Positions 22,929-31,833 of a stretch of DNA of 53,980 bases are shown in pieces. A program made the position numbers and the translations under genes. Positions within the stretch are counted from its first letter, which is position 1. Every line of letters starts with the position of its first letter. The stretch is from Pseudochrobactrum sp. sp1633 (GTDB taxonomy: Bacteria > Pseudomonadota > Alphaproteobacteria > Rhizobiales > Rhizobiaceae), in the NCBI RefSeq assembly GCF_030376605.1, contig NZ_JARRAE010000019.1, positions 1 to 53,980 of the forward strand, read 5' to 3'. The notes below the pieces were generated by a model, which was not told the DNA's origin, did no database searches, and saw only the letters and a program-made list of their open reading frames with translations.

Positions 22929-24650
22929 TCAGGCTGCTGCACTGGCTGGGACGGGCAAAATATCAAGGTTGATGACACGCGGATTGAGTGTGCTCTGCAT
23001 GTCCGCGTGAGCAATGATAATAATCGCACTTTGAGGCAGGTGCTCACGCAGCAGGTGCAGCAAATGGTTTTCCGTCTGTTTATCAAGAGAGCAGGTTGCC
23101 TCGTCCAGAAACAACCAGTCGGGTTTTTGCACGAATGCCCGGGCAAGCGACAAGCGTTGCAACTCGCCGCCTGACAGATTGGCAACCATGTGCGGTGGGG
23201 CCTGTGTGTCTGGCTCGGGTGACTTAGTGTGACCGTTACCAAGCCCGACAGCCGCCAGTGCCTCATCAAGATCAGTTTGTGCAAAATCAGTCACCGGATG
23301 CGGATAGCTGATTGCCGTATAAAGATCAGTCTGGGGGAAATAAGGTTTCTGCGGCAGGAAGAGTGCATTTTTTAAACCGGCATTGATGGTGCCGGAGCCA
23401 TGTGGCCAGAACCCTGCGAGGGCACGATAAAAAGTCGATTTCCCGAAGCCTGACGGTGCCCGTAGCCAGATGGTCTCTCCTTTTTTGATAGAGAGCTTAC
23501 CGAGCTGCAACAATAACTGTCCGTTGGGGGTCGTCAGCTGTAAATCTTCAATATGTAATGTTTCATCTGAATTGGCTGAATGATTTATCCCGGAACGATA
23601 TTGTGCTGCATGTTGTGCGGCATTGAGAAATACATCAAGACGACCTGCTGTTGCTGCCAGATCGGCGAGGCGTTTATAGTAGAAAACAAACCATGAGAGG
23701 GTGGTGGCCACACTGCTGAATGCACCTGCAACCTGCATTAAACCACCCAGCGTTACACTTTTAGCCAGATAAGCGGGCAGTGCTACAAACATCGGAATGC
23801 GCAAAATTGTGAACTGATAGGGCGTGGTAAAGCAGCCCAACCAGAATTCACGGATAATCAGGTTCCGCCAGTTGGCGCGCACATTGTCAAAGCGGCGGTC
23901 GAGCAAATCGCGCTCCGCATTCTCACCGCGCAGCAAGGCGACTTCTTCTGTTGATTGGCGCAAGCGTGCCAGTGAAAAACGAAAATCCGCTTCACGTTTT
24001 TGCTGGGCTTCAAACAGCTTTTTCATTGGCTTGCCAAGGCTGTAGGTTAGTATTGTTGAGAGACCAACATAGATGAAAACTGCCCACACCATGTAGCGCG
24101 GAATAGTGATGTCGAAGCCGAACAGTGAGAAACTCAAGGCAAAAGTTGAGAGACCCCACAATAAAACGAGATAGGAAAACAGGCCGGCAACACGGCCGAT
24201 CAAATCAATCCCCTCGCTTAAAAAGCCACGTACAAATAACTTGCAATCATCTGCAATGCGCTGGTCGGGGTTATCAACCTCGCGGAGATATTCGCCTTGC
24301 GTCAGATGCCAATAGGCTTTGTTGGTAAACCACAGATCGAGGGCTTTACCGGTGAGCACCTCGCGCCAGCGGATTTCCAGCACTTTCTGGTAATAGCTGC
24401 CGATCAGGCTGCGGGCTGAGTTGCAGCTGACGATGAGTGCAAAAATACCGATCTGGCTGATAACGGCCGCACTGTCGATTTTTTCCAGAGCATTATAAAA
24501 ATCAGCTGTCCAGCTTATCATGCGGATGCTGAAATAAATGCCAGCCAGATCCAGTGCGATGATCAGTGCCAGCAGAAAGCCACTCAATTTGGCACCTTCA
24601 CCTGAAAGACAAAGACGGGAAAGCCGGTAAATCTGCCTGAAAATATGCAT
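22929..24650 (-). CDS. ABC transporter, fused membrane and ATPase domains (YddA/SbmA-related)
   Basis: Half-size ABC transporter, 573 aa. The membrane domain (about 1-345) is of the ABC_membrane_2/SbmA-BacA type: DNPDQRIADDCKLFV, IPRYMVWAVFIYVGLSTILTY, EADFRFSLARLRQSTEEVALLRGE. The ATPase domain is complete: Walker A APSGFGKST, signature LSGGELQRLSLAR, Walker B WLFLDEAT. The E. coli relative is YddA; the substrate is unknown. A palindrome of the rhizobial iron-box form (24758-24784) lies upstream, so an iron-linked role is possible. A second, ATPase-less relative is at 36766-37866. The gene is convergent with the FMN reductase. Confidence 0.85.
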   Translation of the reverse strand: MHIFRQIYRLSRLCLSGEGAKLSGFLLALIIALDLAGIYFSIRMISWTADFYNALEKIDSAAVISQIGIFALIVSCNSARSLIGSYYQKVLEIRWREVLTGKALDLWFTNKAYWHLTQGEYLREVDNPDQRIADDCKLFVRGFLSEGIDLIGRVAGLFSYLVLLWGLSTFALSFSLFGFDITIPRYMVWAVFIYVGLSTILTYSLGKPMKKLFEAQQKREADFRFSLARLRQSTEEVALLRGENAERDLLDRRFDNVRANWRNLIIREFWLGCFTTPYQFTILRIPMFVALPAYLAKSVTLGGLMQVAGAFSSVATTLSWFVFYYKRLADLAATAGRLDVFLNAAQHAAQYRSGINHSANSDETLHIEDLQLTTPNGQLLLQLGKLSIKKGETIWLRAPSGFGKSTFYRALAGFWPHGSGTINAGLKNALFLPQKPYFPQTDLYTAISYPHPVTDFAQTDLDEALAAVGLGNGHTKSPEPDTQAPPHMVANLSGGELQRLSLARAFVQKPDWLFLDEATCSLDKQTENHLLHLLREHLPQSAIIIIAHADMQSTLNPRVINLDILPVPASAAA

Positions 24651-24757
24651 TCGGATGCGCCTGAATAATGGTCATATATGTCAATTACTGCCAGCGGTAA
24701 AAGCTCTGGCGGTAGCCGGAAGACGCGCTTCATGGTTCGCAACCAGTCTGCACAACA

Positions 24758-24784
24758 TAAATATGATTAAAATACTCATATTTA
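24758..24784 (-). promoter_or_regulatory. Candidate iron-responsive (IRO/RirA-like) box
   Basis: TAAATATGA (24758-24766) and TCATATTTA (24776-24784) are perfect 9-bp arms around 9 bases, which fits the TGA-N9-TCA form of the RirA IRO box known in rhizobia. It lies about 108 bases upstream of the ABC transporter start at 24650. No binding data; the arms are AT-rich. Confidence 0.4.
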
Positions 24785-24864
24785 ATCTGGCGATAATCCA
24801 CATGTGACATTCTGTCAAGCGGGAATGCTTGAGGTTACAGCACGCTCCGGTTTTTAAAGGACAT

Positions 24865-24898
24865 AAAAAAATGTGGCCGCGAAAATCGCAGCCACATT
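24865..24898 (-). terminator. Intrinsic terminator of the amidohydrolase/amino acid ABC operon
   Basis: AATGTGGC (24870-24877) and GCCACATT (24891-24898), with an inner GCG/CGC, form a stem. On the minus strand it is followed by a T-run (six A at 24865-24870). It stands 26 bases after the stop of the binding-protein gene. Confidence 0.85.
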
Positions 24899-24923
24899 CA
24901 TGATTTCAAATTGTATCCGTAAC

Positions 24924-25787
24924 TTACGGAGTTACGTCAAAACCAAACCATTTTTCAGACAGCTTTTTGATTGTGCCGTCTGCTTTTGCAGCTTCAATCG
25001 CTTCGCTGAACTTCTTCTGCAGCTCTGGTTCGTTCTTGCGCAGGCCAACGGCAACGCCGCGACCCAGAACGCCGCCTTTGAAGTAAGGGCCGGTCAGAAC
25101 CATATCTTCATTGCCCGGCTTTTTCGCAGCATCGGCCAGATAGGCCAGTGACGCTACAACCATATCAACGCGGCCGGACTTCAGATCCAGATCGTGCTGT
25201 TCAGTTGTCTTATATTCGCGGATATCTGCTGACTCTTTGAAATAGGTGTTGAGCAGGGTCAGGCCGAGCGAAGCGGTCTGTACGCCAACAGTGCGGCCTT
25301 CGATTGAAGTCGAAAATTCGCCGATGGCTTTCTTCGTAGCTTCATCTTCATTGGCAAGGAACAGAGTTTCGCCGGTATGTGGTAGTTTCGCATACGGGCT
25401 GTCTTTCAGCGTAGCGAAAGTCTGTGGTGTCAGGCCGTAGGAAACCGAGAAATCAATGGTTTCTTCACGCTTTGCAGTGGCGGTCAGACCAGCCATGATC
25501 GCATCGAATTTACCGGCGTTGAGAGCAGGGATCATGCTGTCAAATGGTGTTGCAACAAGCGTGCATTCCACTTTCATATGATCGCAGAGATACTTGCTCA
25601 GCTCGATTTCGTAGCCATCGAGTGTGCCGTCCGGCTTGGTGAAGTTATATGGACGGTAAGCACCTTCAGTTGCGATGGTTACTTTTGTCCATTTCTTTTC
25701 TTCAGCCTGTGCAGTGACGCTGGCCGATACGGCGCCGAGCAGCATTGCAGAAGCAAGAAGCGATTTGGTGATAAGGCTGATTTTCAT
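24924..25787 (-). CDS. Polar amino acid ABC transporter substrate-binding protein (octopine/nopaline/Lys-Arg-Orn type)
   Basis: Periplasmic binding protein, 287 aa, with a Sec signal (MKISLITKSLLASAMLLGAVSASVTAQA, cleavage after residue 28). Signatures: TEGAYRPYNFTKPDGTLDGYEIEL, FDSMIPALNAGKFDAIMAGLTATAKREETIDFS, and GRTVGVQTASLG. It belongs to the SBP_bac_3 family and most resembles the OccT/NocT/ArgT group for basic amino acids and opines. It is last in a five-gene operon, preceded by ATPase, two permeases and an M20 hydrolase. The hydrolase hints that the ligand is an acylated or amide-linked amino acid, but the binding pocket has not been modelled. Confidence 0.88.
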   Translation of the reverse strand: MKISLITKSLLASAMLLGAVSASVTAQAEEKKWTKVTIATEGAYRPYNFTKPDGTLDGYEIELSKYLCDHMKVECTLVATPFDSMIPALNAGKFDAIMAGLTATAKREETIDFSVSYGLTPQTFATLKDSPYAKLPHTGETLFLANEDEATKKAIGEFSTSIEGRTVGVQTASLGLTLLNTYFKESADIREYKTTEQHDLDLKSGRVDMVVASLAYLADAAKKPGNEDMVLTGPYFKGGVLGRGVAVGLRKNEPELQKKFSEAIEAAKADGTIKKLSEKWFGFDVTP

Positions 25788-25821
25788 AGAAGCACCCTGT
25801 TAGATGATTGTTTTAGTTCGA

Positions 25822-26616
25822 TCAGGCCGCATTTTCGTGGCTGATGAATTTGCGGAAACGCTCGGATTTGGAATTGGTGAAGACATCGGCTGGTGCGCCG
25901 TCTTCCTCAACCTGACCCTGATGCACAAAGATAACGCGGTTGGATACGTCACGGGCAAAACCCATTTCGTGGGTCACGACCAGCATTGTACGGCCTTCTT
26001 CAGCAAGTCCGCGCATCACGCGCAGAACTTCACCTACCAACTCCGGATCAAGCGCGGAAGTCGGTTCGTCAAACAGCATCACTTTCGGCTTCATCGCCAG
26101 CGCGCGGGCAATCGCTGCACGCTGCTGCTGACCACCTGACAGATGCGACGGATAGTAATTGCGCTTATCGGCAATACCAACTTTTGCCAGCAATGCTTCG
26201 GCCTCTTCTGTGGCTTCAGCGCGGTTACGCCCCTGCACATAGATAGGCGCTTCGATCACATTTTCCAGAATGGTTTTGTGTGACCAAAGATTGAAGCTCT
26301 GGAATACCATGCCGAGTTCCGAGCGGATGCGCGAGACCTGTTTCTTGTCGGTCGGGTAGCTTTCGCCTTTGGAATTCTGCGCCATCTTGATGGTTTCACC
26401 GGAAATGGTGACCGTACCGGATGTCGGCGTTTCCAGAAGGTTGATACAGCGCAGCAGTGTGGATTTACCCGAGCCGGAAGAGCCGAGAATGGAGATCACT
26501 TCGCCTTCGCGGGCTTCGAGTGAAATACCTTTGAGCACTTCGACCTGACCGAAATTCTTGCGCAGGTTTTCGACTTTCAGCGCGACCGGTGCGGATGCGG
26601 ATACTGTGTTGCTCAC
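25822..26616 (-). CDS. Polar amino acid ABC transporter ATP-binding protein
   Basis: ATPase subunit, 264 aa (HisP/OccP type). Walker [10 protein letters not shown], signature [16 protein letters not shown], Walker [13 protein letters not shown] and switch His in VVTHEMGFA are all present. It overlaps the permease gene upstream by 4 bases and is followed by the binding-protein gene after 34 bases. Confidence 0.92.
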   Translation of the reverse strand: MSNTVSASAPVALKVENLRKNFGQVEVLKGISLEAREGEVISILGSSGSGKSTLLRCINLLETPTSGTVTISGETIKMAQNSKGESYPTDKKQVSRIRSELGMVFQSFNLWSHKTILENVIEAPIYVQGRNRAEATEEAEALLAKVGIADKRNYYPSHLSGGQQQRAAIARALAMKPKVMLFDEPTSALDPELVGEVLRVMRGLAEEGRTMLVVTHEMGFARDVSNRVIFVHQGQVEEDGAPADVFTNSKSERFRKFISHENAA

Positions 26617-27347
26617 GATGCTTTTCCTTCCGTAGGAATATTGGCCGGTACGCTGACAGGAACAGGCTGGCGCAGATAAGGCGTCAGGCGGTATTCAGCT
26701 AGCAGCAGAAGACGGGTCAGAATGAAGTTGATGGCCAGATAAATCGCACCGGCGACAATGAAAACTTCAATGGCGCGGTAGCTCTCGGCAATCAGCTTGG
26801 CAGCAATACCGGTGACTTCCATCAGCGTAATGATCGAGGCCAGCGAGGTGGCTTTGACCATAGAGATCATTTCATTGCCGTAAGCCGGCAATGCCTGACG
26901 AATAGCCAATGGCATTGTAATGCGGCGGAAGGTGGTGAAACGTGACATGCCGGAAGCTTTGGCAGCTTCAATCTGGCCATGAGGCACGGATAGCAGGCCG
27001 CCACGAATAATCTCACCGGCATAGGCGGCAGTATTCATGGTCAGCGCGATAACCGCACACCAGTATGGCTCACGCAGGATCGGCCACAGGAAAGAGTGGC
27101 GGACTGCTGGAAACTGGCTGAGGCCGTAATAGATGATGAAAATCTGTACCAGCAGCGGTGTGCCGCGGAAGACAAACACATAAATACGCGCAATCCAGTC
27201 CAACACAAAATTGCCGGACAGGCGCATCATGGCGATGACCAGAGCAAGACAGGCGCCCAATGCAATGGCAGTCGCTGCCAGTTTCAGGGTCAGCGGCAGA
27301 CCCGCCAGCATGGCGACGAAAGATTCAGCGAAGAATTCAAAACTCAT
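26613..27347 (-). CDS. Polar amino acid ABC transporter permease (OccM/HisM type)
   Basis: Membrane subunit, 244 aa, of the His/Glu/Gln/Arg/opine permease family with about five helices. The cytoplasmic EAA loop is [25 protein letters not shown]; the N-terminal region has [15 protein letters not shown]. It overlaps the ATPase gene and the second permease gene by 4 bases each. Together with the gene at 27344 it forms a heterodimeric channel. Confidence 0.92.
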   Translation of the reverse strand: MSFEFFAESFVAMLAGLPLTLKLAATAIALGACLALVIAMMRLSGNFVLDWIARIYVFVFRGTPLLVQIFIIYYGLSQFPAVRHSFLWPILREPYWCAVIALTMNTAAYAGEIIRGGLLSVPHGQIEAAKASGMSRFTTFRRITMPLAIRQALPAYGNEMISMVKATSLASIITLMEVTGIAAKLIAESYRAIEVFIVAGAIYLAINFILTRLLLLAEYRLTPYLRQPVPVSVPANIPTEGKAS

Positions 27348-28066
27348 TGTGCTCTCCTCACACCGCGGGAGAAATAGCGCTCAGCGGACTGCAGAATGCC
27401 GCCTGAAACAGACGAAATCAGCAGATAGAGAGCACCGGCGATCAGGAAGAAGTTGAATGGTAGACCGGTTGAACCGGCACCGATCTGAGCCTGACGCAGC
27501 AGTTCCACAACGCCGGTCACGGAAACCAGAGCGGATTCTTTCAACGATACCTGCCACACATTGCCAAGTCCCGGCAGCGCATGACGCAGCGACAGAGGCG
27601 CAATGATACGGCGGAACTTCATCCAGCGGCCCATGCCGCAAGCGGTTGCCGCTTCCAACTCACCTTTAGCAACGGCTTTGAACGCACCACGAAAAACTTC
27701 CGTGTGATGCGCGCCGCAGGAAATGGCGATGGCCAGCATACCGGCGAGGAAACCCGGAAAGCCGAGAAAACCTTCAGCGCCGAACAGTTTGCCGATTGCA
27801 GTGATTGCCGCGCTGCCGCCGAAATAAAACAGATAGATGATCAGCAGGTCAGGAATGCCGCGGATGATGGTTGTATAGCCGTCCGCGATGGTACGGGTAA
27901 CCCGTCCGCCTGAGATTTTAGCCCAGGCACCGAATACGCCGATAACAGCGCCGAGCAGAAAGCCGGTCACAGCAAGGGCAACACTCATCAATGCGCCGGT
28001 GAGCAGAACGTGCCCCCAGCCATCTGGCCCGAAGCTGAGGATTTCAAAAAAGCTGAGTTGCTTCAT
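27344..28066 (-). CDS. Polar amino acid ABC transporter permease (OccQ/HisQ type)
   Basis: Partner membrane subunit, 240 aa, with RGIPDLLIIYLFYFGG and the EAA loop GELEAATACGMGRWMKFRRIIAPLSLRHALPG. In E. coli-like systems this is the HisQ/ArtQ position. It is the first transporter gene of the operon, 63 bases after the M20 hydrolase, and overlaps the next permease by 4 bases. Confidence 0.92.
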   Translation of the reverse strand: MKQLSFFEILSFGPDGWGHVLLTGALMSVALAVTGFLLGAVIGVFGAWAKISGGRVTRTIADGYTTIIRGIPDLLIIYLFYFGGSAAITAIGKLFGAEGFLGFPGFLAGMLAIAISCGAHHTEVFRGAFKAVAKGELEAATACGMGRWMKFRRIIAPLSLRHALPGLGNVWQVSLKESALVSVTGVVELLRQAQIGAGSTGLPFNFFLIAGALYLLISSVSGGILQSAERYFSRGVRRAQ

Positions 28067-28129
28067 AATGCCCTTGGCCGGTTAGAGATAAAGAAGAAAG
28101 TCATAGTCATATTCCTGTGGCCGATCCTG

Positions 28130-29551
28130 TTACGCCTTTTGCTCAGGCAAGGCAGGCTGAACATCATCCGGTATCGGATTGATGAAAACCGTATTGCCGA
28201 GGCGTTTTTTATGATCGGCTTTGGCTGCTGTAATATGCTCCGGATTGCGGAACAGTTCAGCGGCCGTACTGCTCATGATTTTCGCTGCATGTGCCATGCC
28301 TTTATGGGCGGCAGGCAGTTTACCCTGTGCTACCATCTGCCAGGAGTGCAGCGGTGTGCCGATGGCACAGGTGGCACCGCGCATTTGCACTGTCGGAACA
28401 ACCCAGCTCACGCTGCCCACATCAGTGGAGCCGACGAGAGAATTGTCACCGTTATACGGCTTATAGACCTCTTCGCATAGAGCGAGGCCGTCTTTTGGTT
28501 CTACACCAAAACGGCGGAAGGCATCCGAGATATCTTCTTTGCTCAAAGTATCCTGAAACTCGCGGGCGGTTTTTCTGTCCTGCTCGTCAAAAACAGGGGC
28601 GCCCAGCCGCTCTAACTGCACATGCATCAGCTGTTCCAGCGGCGCGTTGCCGATCAGATTGGCATCGCCGCTGATGATTTCATCGCGCACCGACGTTTCC
28701 GTCATCAGGGCTGCACCCTGAGCAATTTTGCGAACACGTTCCAGCAGGGACTGCATTTCCGGCAGGCTGAGAGCGCGGATCAGATAGCGCACTGTGGCTT
28801 TGGCCTGCACAACATTCGGCGCAATGCCACCGGTATCTGTCACAGCATAATGAATGCGCGCGCTGGAAGGCATATGCTCGCGCATATAATTGACGCCGAC
28901 ATTCATCAGTTCCACGGCATCCAGCGCACTGCGGCCAAGATGCGGCGCGGATGCGGCATGGGCTGCGCGGCCGGTAAAGTGAAAGCTGATCTCGTTACAG
29001 GCCAGCGAAACCGGATCATTCACACCGGCAAACGGGGCAGGGTGCCAGCAAAATGCGACATCCACATCATCAAACAGGCCTTCACGCACCATAAAGCCTT
29101 TGGCCGAACCACCTTCTTCAGCCGGGCAGCCATAATAGCGCACGCGGCCTTTGATGCCGTTTTCAGCCAGATAGGTTTTGAGGGCGGAGGCGGCAAGCAG
29201 AGAACCGGAGCCAAGCAGGTTGTGGCCGCAGCCATGACCGTGGCCGCCACGCTCAATTTCTTGCGGCTCTGCCAGACCTGCAATTTGGCTCAGACCCGGC
29301 AGAGCATCAAACTCACCGAGGATGGCGATGACAGGGCCGTCTTCACCGGCTTCGCCCATGACTGCGGTTGGCAGTCCGGCAATGCCGCGCTCTACGCGAA
29401 AACCTTCGTCACACAGCATTTGTGCATGGGCATCGCTGGCTTTGTATTCTTCATAATTGGTTTCGGGATTGTCCCAGATCGTATCGCTCAGGTCAAAATA
29501 AGCGGGGCTTTTCTCTTCAACGATATCCCAGATATCAGAATGGTTTTTCAT
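28130..29551 (-). CDS. M20-family amidohydrolase (AbgB-like)
   Basis: Metal-dependent amidohydrolase, 473 aa, close in length and layout to AbgB (p-aminobenzoyl-glutamate hydrolase subunit B, 481 aa). Metal-site motifs: LGEFDALPG, GGHGHGCGHNLLG and CPAEEGGSAKG. The lid/dimerisation domain contains GRAAHAASAPHLGRSALDAVELM. ATG at 29551 is chosen because GGAG is 6 bases upstream of it and a TATAAT at 29598-29603 lies inside the longer frame. No AbgA partner is present. It heads the operon with a basic/opine-type amino acid importer, suggesting intracellular cleavage of an imported N-acyl or conjugated amino acid. Confidence 0.85.
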   Translation of the reverse strand: MKNHSDIWDIVEEKSPAYFDLSDTIWDNPETNYEEYKASDAHAQMLCDEGFRVERGIAGLPTAVMGEAGEDGPVIAILGEFDALPGLSQIAGLAEPQEIERGGHGHGCGHNLLGSGSLLAASALKTYLAENGIKGRVRYYGCPAEEGGSAKGFMVREGLFDDVDVAFCWHPAPFAGVNDPVSLACNEISFHFTGRAAHAASAPHLGRSALDAVELMNVGVNYMREHMPSSARIHYAVTDTGGIAPNVVQAKATVRYLIRALSLPEMQSLLERVRKIAQGAALMTETSVRDEIISGDANLIGNAPLEQLMHVQLERLGAPVFDEQDRKTAREFQDTLSKEDISDAFRRFGVEPKDGLALCEEVYKPYNGDNSLVGSTDVGSVSWVVPTVQMRGATCAIGTPLHSWQMVAQGKLPAAHKGMAHAAKIMSSTAAELFRNPEHITAAKADHKKRLGNTVFINPIPDDVQPALPEQKA

Positions 29552-29597
29552 TGCCTGCTCCGTTTGATCCTGACGCGCGCTACATCGTCTGCGGATA

Positions 29598-29603
29598 ATT
29601 ATA
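29598..29603 (-). promoter_or_regulatory. Probable -10 box of the amidohydrolase/ABC operon
   Basis: ATTATA on the plus strand reads TATAAT on the minus strand, 46 bases before the ATG at 29551. No good -35 was found 17 bases upstream, so an activator may be needed. Confidence 0.4.
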
Positions 29604-30011
29604 GTGTTATGCTCGTTCATCCGCCGGGCTGGGAACCCTGAGAGGTATTACAAGTTTATGATGTGCTGATAAAATCCCTTGGCTCTGCATACAAGAGTTG
29701 TTTTGCATCATTAGCGCTCATTCAACATAGTTTGATGTCAAATGACGCGGTAAAATACCATTGAGCCGCTTAAGGGTCGTCCTCCGCGCAGAAAACCTCC
29801 TATTTCTGACCGGCAGATAACTACAGTGACGAAATGGCAGAGTACAGGCGCAATATTGTTCAAAAAGATATGGTATTTTTCCAAACTGGATAAAATTTAT
29901 GCCAAATTGAGCAAAAGTCAGCCATTTCGCATATGTGAATTTATCCCCTTGAGGGCAAAGTAATTCTGCCCGTGGAGGTTATGCACAGGGATGGTGATGA
30001 ACGTGTTGTTT
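29604..30011. other. 408-base gene-free stretch
   Basis: I see no credible gene. The stretch is AT-rich in its right half. It holds widely spaced 9-bp inverted arms CGAAATGGC (29830-29838) and GCCATTTCG (29921-29929), and two similar motifs TTGTTCAAAAAG (29856-29867) and TTGAGCAAAAG (29907-29917), possibly regulator half-sites. It separates the stop of the DUF922 gene from the promoter of the amidohydrolase operon, both on the minus strand. Confidence 0.5.
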
Positions 30012-30611
30012 TTACTGACCGTTGATCAGCGCCAGAATAAGCTGATGAATATTGCCGCCCTGTGCCATTTCTGACCGGTCAAAATCGCGGCCTCTTTGCC
30101 GCTGTTCCTGAAACAATTCAGAGAGCTTCTTGTTTAATTCAGTTTTGAATTTGCTGCATTTCGGGTCATTGGCAACAGACATGCCGACAGTTGCAGTCTC
30201 AATTTTCTGAACCATCTCTTTGATATAGTCACCATGAATATGCTCATGTTTTTCAATGCCTGCGTAGAATGTCGCCCAGCGCGCAGCCGTTTCCGGCGAT
30301 AGTTTTTGCGCAGGTTTAGGCAGGGTATATGTAATCGTCAGTTTCGGCTTTGCGGAAACCAGTGTGCAATTGCCGTCATCTGTCTTGTATTTTCTCGACC
30401 AGAGCAAGGTGAAATTGGTGTGGGCGATGGTGCGGATATTTTTGCCGATCTGCGGGCCTTTTTGCCCGATTGAGGCATATAGCTCAGCGGGTGACGTGCC
30501 GGAGACAGAATAGGTCTCCACTTTCTCAACCGGCTGCCATTCGGCCTGCGCATTGCTTGCCCAGAGACTGCTGCCCGCGAGCAGTGTGCAGAAAATGTTT
30601 TTAAGTGTCAT
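30012..30611 (-). CDS. Secreted DUF922-family protein (putative Zn-dependent protease)
   Basis: Exported protein, 199 aa, with a Sec signal (LKNIFCTLLAGSSLWASNAQA, cleavage near residue 23). The body matches DUF922, described as predicted secreted Zn-dependent protease. The HExxH-type motif is HEHIHGD near residue 129, followed by helical segments. Cys83 and Cys152 may form a disulfide. Activity has, to my knowledge, rarely been shown for this family, so 'protease' is a family label. It is 123 bases downstream of the cyclase gene, separated from it by a RIME-like hairpin, so it may be transcribed from its own promoter. Confidence 0.8.
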   Translation of the reverse strand: MTLKNIFCTLLAGSSLWASNAQAEWQPVEKVETYSVSGTSPAELYASIGQKGPQIGKNIRTIAHTNFTLLWSRKYKTDDGNCTLVSAKPKLTITYTLPKPAQKLSPETAARWATFYAGIEKHEHIHGDYIKEMVQKIETATVGMSVANDPKCSKFKTELNKKLSELFQEQRQRGRDFDRSEMAQGGNIHQLILALINGQ

Positions 30612-30674
30612 CGATAACTTCCGGTCTGACCGACATTGCGTATGATTGCCGGAACCGGCCAGTTATCTCTAGAG

Positions 30675-30711
30675 CGCATCCCGAAAACTGTGAAGTGTTT
30701 TTCGGGATGCG
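30675..30711. repeat. RIME/Bru-RS-like palindromic element B
   Basis: CGCATCCCGAAAA (30675-30687) and TTTTCGGGATGCG (30699-30711) are a perfect 13-bp inverted repeat with an 11-base loop containing TGTGAAG. It shares the CCCGAAAA-STGNGAAG core with element C at 40904-40946. It lies between the cyclase and DUF922 genes and could act as a transcript-end hairpin. Confidence 0.7.
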
Positions 30712-30734
30712 TAGTCATTTAAAGAATGGAGACT

Positions 30735-31766
30735 TTACCGGAGAGGGATGGCAACGGGACGCAATGGCGCCGCATCACCACCACGGATCTTCAGCGGGCC
30801 GCCGATAAAGGCAAATTCATAGACTTTGTCTTTGGAGAGCTCATCCAGAGCAATCAGCTCGATAATCGGAGCACCCTGTTGCGCCAGCAGATAAGTATGC
30901 AGCGGCACATAATCGTCAGCCACTTCGGACGGGAAGGTTTCAAAACTCAGATTATCCGCGCCGACAATCATTGCTCCGCCTTCTTCTACCAGATAGCGCG
31001 CTGCATCCAGACCCATTCCCGGAGGTGCAGCCATATAGGCTTTCGGGTCGTTGAACAGCTTCATCCGGCCGGTGCGGATCAGCACAATGTCGCCTTCCTG
31101 CAGCGTGGTTTTCTGTTTGGCCAATGCATCTTTGAGATCCTGACGGGTGACACGATATTGATCCGGCAGCATATCCACACCTTTGGCCGCGGCCACGTCG
31201 ATCAACACGCCACGAGCAATCAATGGCGGAAATTTTTCAATGCCGGTACGGTTCCAGCCGCGATCACCCAGATGGTCATCGGCCTTGAAGCCGTTCCAGA
31301 TTTTGCCGTGAATGCCGAAATGGTTCAGCGCATCAATATGCGTGCCGGTATGGCTGTACATGGAAAATGCCGTTCCGGTATAGCTACGCGTGGTGTTCAT
31401 ATTTTTGCCCACACCCATCGGATCATCAATCTCGGTGCCACGCGGTGTATGGGTCATCCAGAACTGATAATGCGGGTCACCGGCATCCTGCCAGCCTGGC
31501 ATGCCCAGATAATAATCGGTTGCCAGATCATAGACTTTGCTGCCGTCAACACGGGAGAGAATGGCTGCGCGCGAAGCCGGCGTGATGAGGTTCAGACGAC
31601 CGATTTCATCATCAGGCCCCCACGGACTGATGCCGACTTCCTGTCCGCTGACGGCAATAGCAGGTTTGGCTGGTGTTTCAGCAAGGGCGGGTAACAGGGA
31701 TGCAGAGAGGCTGGCAGTGCCGAGCATCAGCAGACCGAGAAGACGGTTGGTGCGTTTGAGTGACAT
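30735..31766 (-). CDS. Exported cyclase-family (kynurenine formamidase-like) hydrolase
   Basis: Cyclase-family protein (COG1878), 343 aa. The metal-binding signature HTGTHIDALNHFG is near residue 139. Further conserved parts are GDIVLIRTGR and MIVGADNLSFE. Relatives include kynurenine formamidase and isatin hydrolase; the substrate here is unknown. It carries a Sec signal (RLLGLLMLGTASLSASLLPALA, cleavage near residue 30), unusual for kynurenine formamidase, so it probably acts in the periplasm. The start at 31766 is chosen over 31772 because AAAAGGA is 7 bases from the former and touches the latter. It follows the FrnE-like gene by 67 bases. Confidence 0.82.
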   Translation of the reverse strand: MSLKRTNRLLGLLMLGTASLSASLLPALAETPAKPAIAVSGQEVGISPWGPDDEIGRLNLITPASRAAILSRVDGSKVYDLATDYYLGMPGWQDAGDPHYQFWMTHTPRGTEIDDPMGVGKNMNTTRSYTGTAFSMYSHTGTHIDALNHFGIHGKIWNGFKADDHLGDRGWNRTGIEKFPPLIARGVLIDVAAAKGVDMLPDQYRVTRQDLKDALAKQKTTLQEGDIVLIRTGRMKLFNDPKAYMAAPPGMGLDAARYLVEEGGAMIVGADNLSFETFPSEVADDYVPLHTYLLAQQGAPIIELIALDELSKDKVYEFAFIGGPLKIRGGDAAPLRPVAIPLR

Positions 31767-31774
31767 AGTCATTC

Positions 31775-31819
31775 CTTTTGAAGTGTTTTTGTTTGGTCTT
31801 TTGAGGTGTTTTGTTTGGG
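31775..31819. repeat. Tandem 23/22-base duplication at the ribosome-binding site of the cyclase gene
   Basis: Copy 1 (31775-31797) and copy 2 (31798-31819) share TTTTGARGTGTTTT(T)GTTTGG and differ by one substitution, one T and the last base. Copy 1 overlaps the AAAAGGA ribosome-binding site read on the minus strand; copy 2 carries a decoy CTCAAAAGA. Confidence 0.7.
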
Positions 31820-31833
31820 GGAGGAGGAGAAAG

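Noticed and set aside
25940-26246. Antisense frames over ABC transporter genes
   Set aside because: They are shadows of well-supported genes and have no start signals.
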